A stretch of 64,000 bases of DNA from an uncultured Anaerolineae bacterium (GTDB taxonomy: Bacteria; Chloroflexota; Anaerolineae; J036; Brachytrichaceae). Shown piece after piece: positions 61,794 through 64,000 of the stretch. Within the stretch, counting starts at the first letter, position 1. Each line of letters opens with the position of its first letter. Location: NCBI GenBank assembly GCA_938034415.1, contig CALHLE010000046.1, positions 1 through 64,000 of the forward strand, given 5' to 3'. Made by a program: the position numbers and the translations under genes. The notes under the pieces are model-generated. The model was given only the letters and a program-made list of their open reading frames with translations. It was not told the origin of the DNA and did not search any database.

Positions 61794-62047
61794 GAATTCT
61801 TTGTCTGCTCCTTCGTCGCCGGCTTGGGGCGACGGGGGGCACAGCATGGGCAACCCGGCGGGTGAGCCGGTTTGCGCACGGTCGGATCTTTCTCCTTGCG
61901 CCCTAGGCTGACGAAGAAGTTGGTTACGCCACGCGCGCACAGGCCGCCGCACACCGGACAGCGCAGCGGATCATCGGCCTTGCCGGCAGGGCGCAGCTCT
62001 TCAACTTCCAACCCACAGTTAGGGCAAGCATACACGTAGATCGGCAT
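61790..62047 (-). CDS. FmdB-like zinc-ribbon protein with Cys-rich GCPCC tail
   Basis: MPIYVYACPNCGLEVEEL...CPVCGGLC; HPPGCPCCAPRRP; ATGA overlap with downstream GTPase. Confidence 0.85.
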   Translation of the reverse strand: MPIYVYACPNCGLEVEELRPAGKADDPLRCPVCGGLCARGVTNFFVSLGRKEKDPTVRKPAHPPGCPCCAPRRPKPATKEQTKNS

Positions 62048-62266
62048 CGGCGACGAAAGTCTTACTCAAATTTCATAGCTCGGCTAGCCACACGCACACG
62101 CCGCACTTGGGGGCGCGCGAGCCTAACTTGACTTGATGCAAATGCCTCGCGCTGCGCAGCGCAACCGGCGTTTAGGTCAATCCGGACAAACCCGTTGCGG
62201 CGCGCCGATACGCCACAACATGACACCAGCGCCCGCCGCCGACGACAGCAACGGGTTGTTGCTGCG

Positions 62267-62644
62267 TCATAGGGTGATGACTTGGTCCGGCGGGTTGCCA
62301 GCCAGCGCCGCGTAGAGCTGCGGGAAGCAGCCGGCCACCACACCATCCACCAACCCTTTGGCTTTCACTTGGCCCAGGCCGCACTGCGAAAAGTCACCTT
62401 CGGCCAGCCCGCGCTCCACCGCGCAGCGATCGCACACCATCAACAGGATATTGTGCTCGCGCGCCACTTTGGCCAAGCGCTCGCCGATCGGTTCTCCCCG
62501 GCGCAACACGTAGAGGTTATCGTCGAAGAACATCATACCAACCACCTGCGCGCCATGAATGCCCTGCTCTAATTGCGGCAGGATCATCTTACCGAGCTTG
62601 TAAGTCGCAGACATATCGGTCGCAAAGACATAGGCTACTTTCAT
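62267..62644 (-). CDS. DsrE-family-like protein
   Basis: MKVAYVFATDMSATYKLGKMILPQLEQGIHGAQVVGMMFFDDNLYVLRRGEPIGERLAKVAREHNILLMVCDRCAVERG. Confidence 0.7.
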   Translation of the reverse strand: MKVAYVFATDMSATYKLGKMILPQLEQGIHGAQVVGMMFFDDNLYVLRRGEPIGERLAKVAREHNILLMVCDRCAVERGLAEGDFSQCGLGQVKAKGLVDGVVAGCFPQLYAALAGNPPDQVITL

Positions 62645-62710
62645 CGTGTTTCTCTCCTGTAACAGTGAGAAGAGCGACGTCGCGCGCGCCATGCAGCACA
62701 ACGAGGCTCA

Positions 62711-63928
<1,218 letters not shown>

Positions 63929-63931
63929 TTG

Positions 63932-64000
63932 TTACACCCCAGCGAAGAGCTTGTTGATCAACAGGCCGATAGCCATCGTGTATGCCGCATACCAGGCCAC
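63932..64000 (-). CDS. C-terminal end of a truncated membrane protein gene (only VAWYAAYTMAIGLLINKLFAGV visible)
   Basis: Open frame to TAA, 3 nt upstream of paralogue A start; hydrophobic helix. Confidence 0.5.
   Translation of the reverse strand: MAWYAAYTMAIGLLINKLFAGV

Overview
High-GC bacterial chromosome window with densely packed genes. Gene content (LysW-type lysine cluster, FW/NBR1-type Ig lipoprotein, SpoVS in a contig with no other sporulation gene visible, GHL15-like protein, Uma2) suggests a Chloroflexota/Anaerolineae-like organism; this taxonomy is inference only. Main blocks: (1) 0-4.2 kb: lipoprotein and glycoside hydrolase with intergenic repeats; (2) 4.2-8.3 kb: coaW, wecB, a DsbB-cytochrome c fusion, ubiX; (3) 8.4-18.6 kb: LysW carrier-protein amino acid biosynthesis cluster (lysW-X-Y-Z, lysJ, lysK, homocitrate synthase-like), interrupted by a PadR/MFS cassette; (4) 19-31 kb: lepA, an ABC permease-UbiA fusion, sugar-acid catabolism genes, spoVS; (5) 31-41 kb: PHP, GT4, DsbA, degenerate MEMO-like protein, rhomboid, gmk, USP/CBS, nucleoside hydrolase + psuG; (6) 41-44.5 kb: Rieske oxygenase beside a multiply frameshifted nitrilase and a frameshifted di-heme cytochrome; (7) 44.6-49.6 kb: hrcA-grpE-dnaK-dnaJ with a CIRCE operator spanning the hrcA start codon; (8) 49.6-57 kb: GHL15-like lipoprotein, hisS, nadK, M20 peptidase; (9) 57-64 kb: S41 and M50 proteases and a minus-strand array with three G3E (COG0523/CobW-like) GTPases, an FmdB-type zinc ribbon and a DsrE-like protein. 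I saw no rRNA, tRNA, CRISPR array or transposase. The observations I rate highest are the triple G3E GTPase array, the ABC permease-UbiA fusion, the DsbB-cytochrome c fusion, the CIRCE/start-codon overlap, the decayed nitrilase-cytochrome region, and promoters placed so close to start codons that leaderless transcripts are likely. All family assignments come from reading the translated sequences, without database searches.
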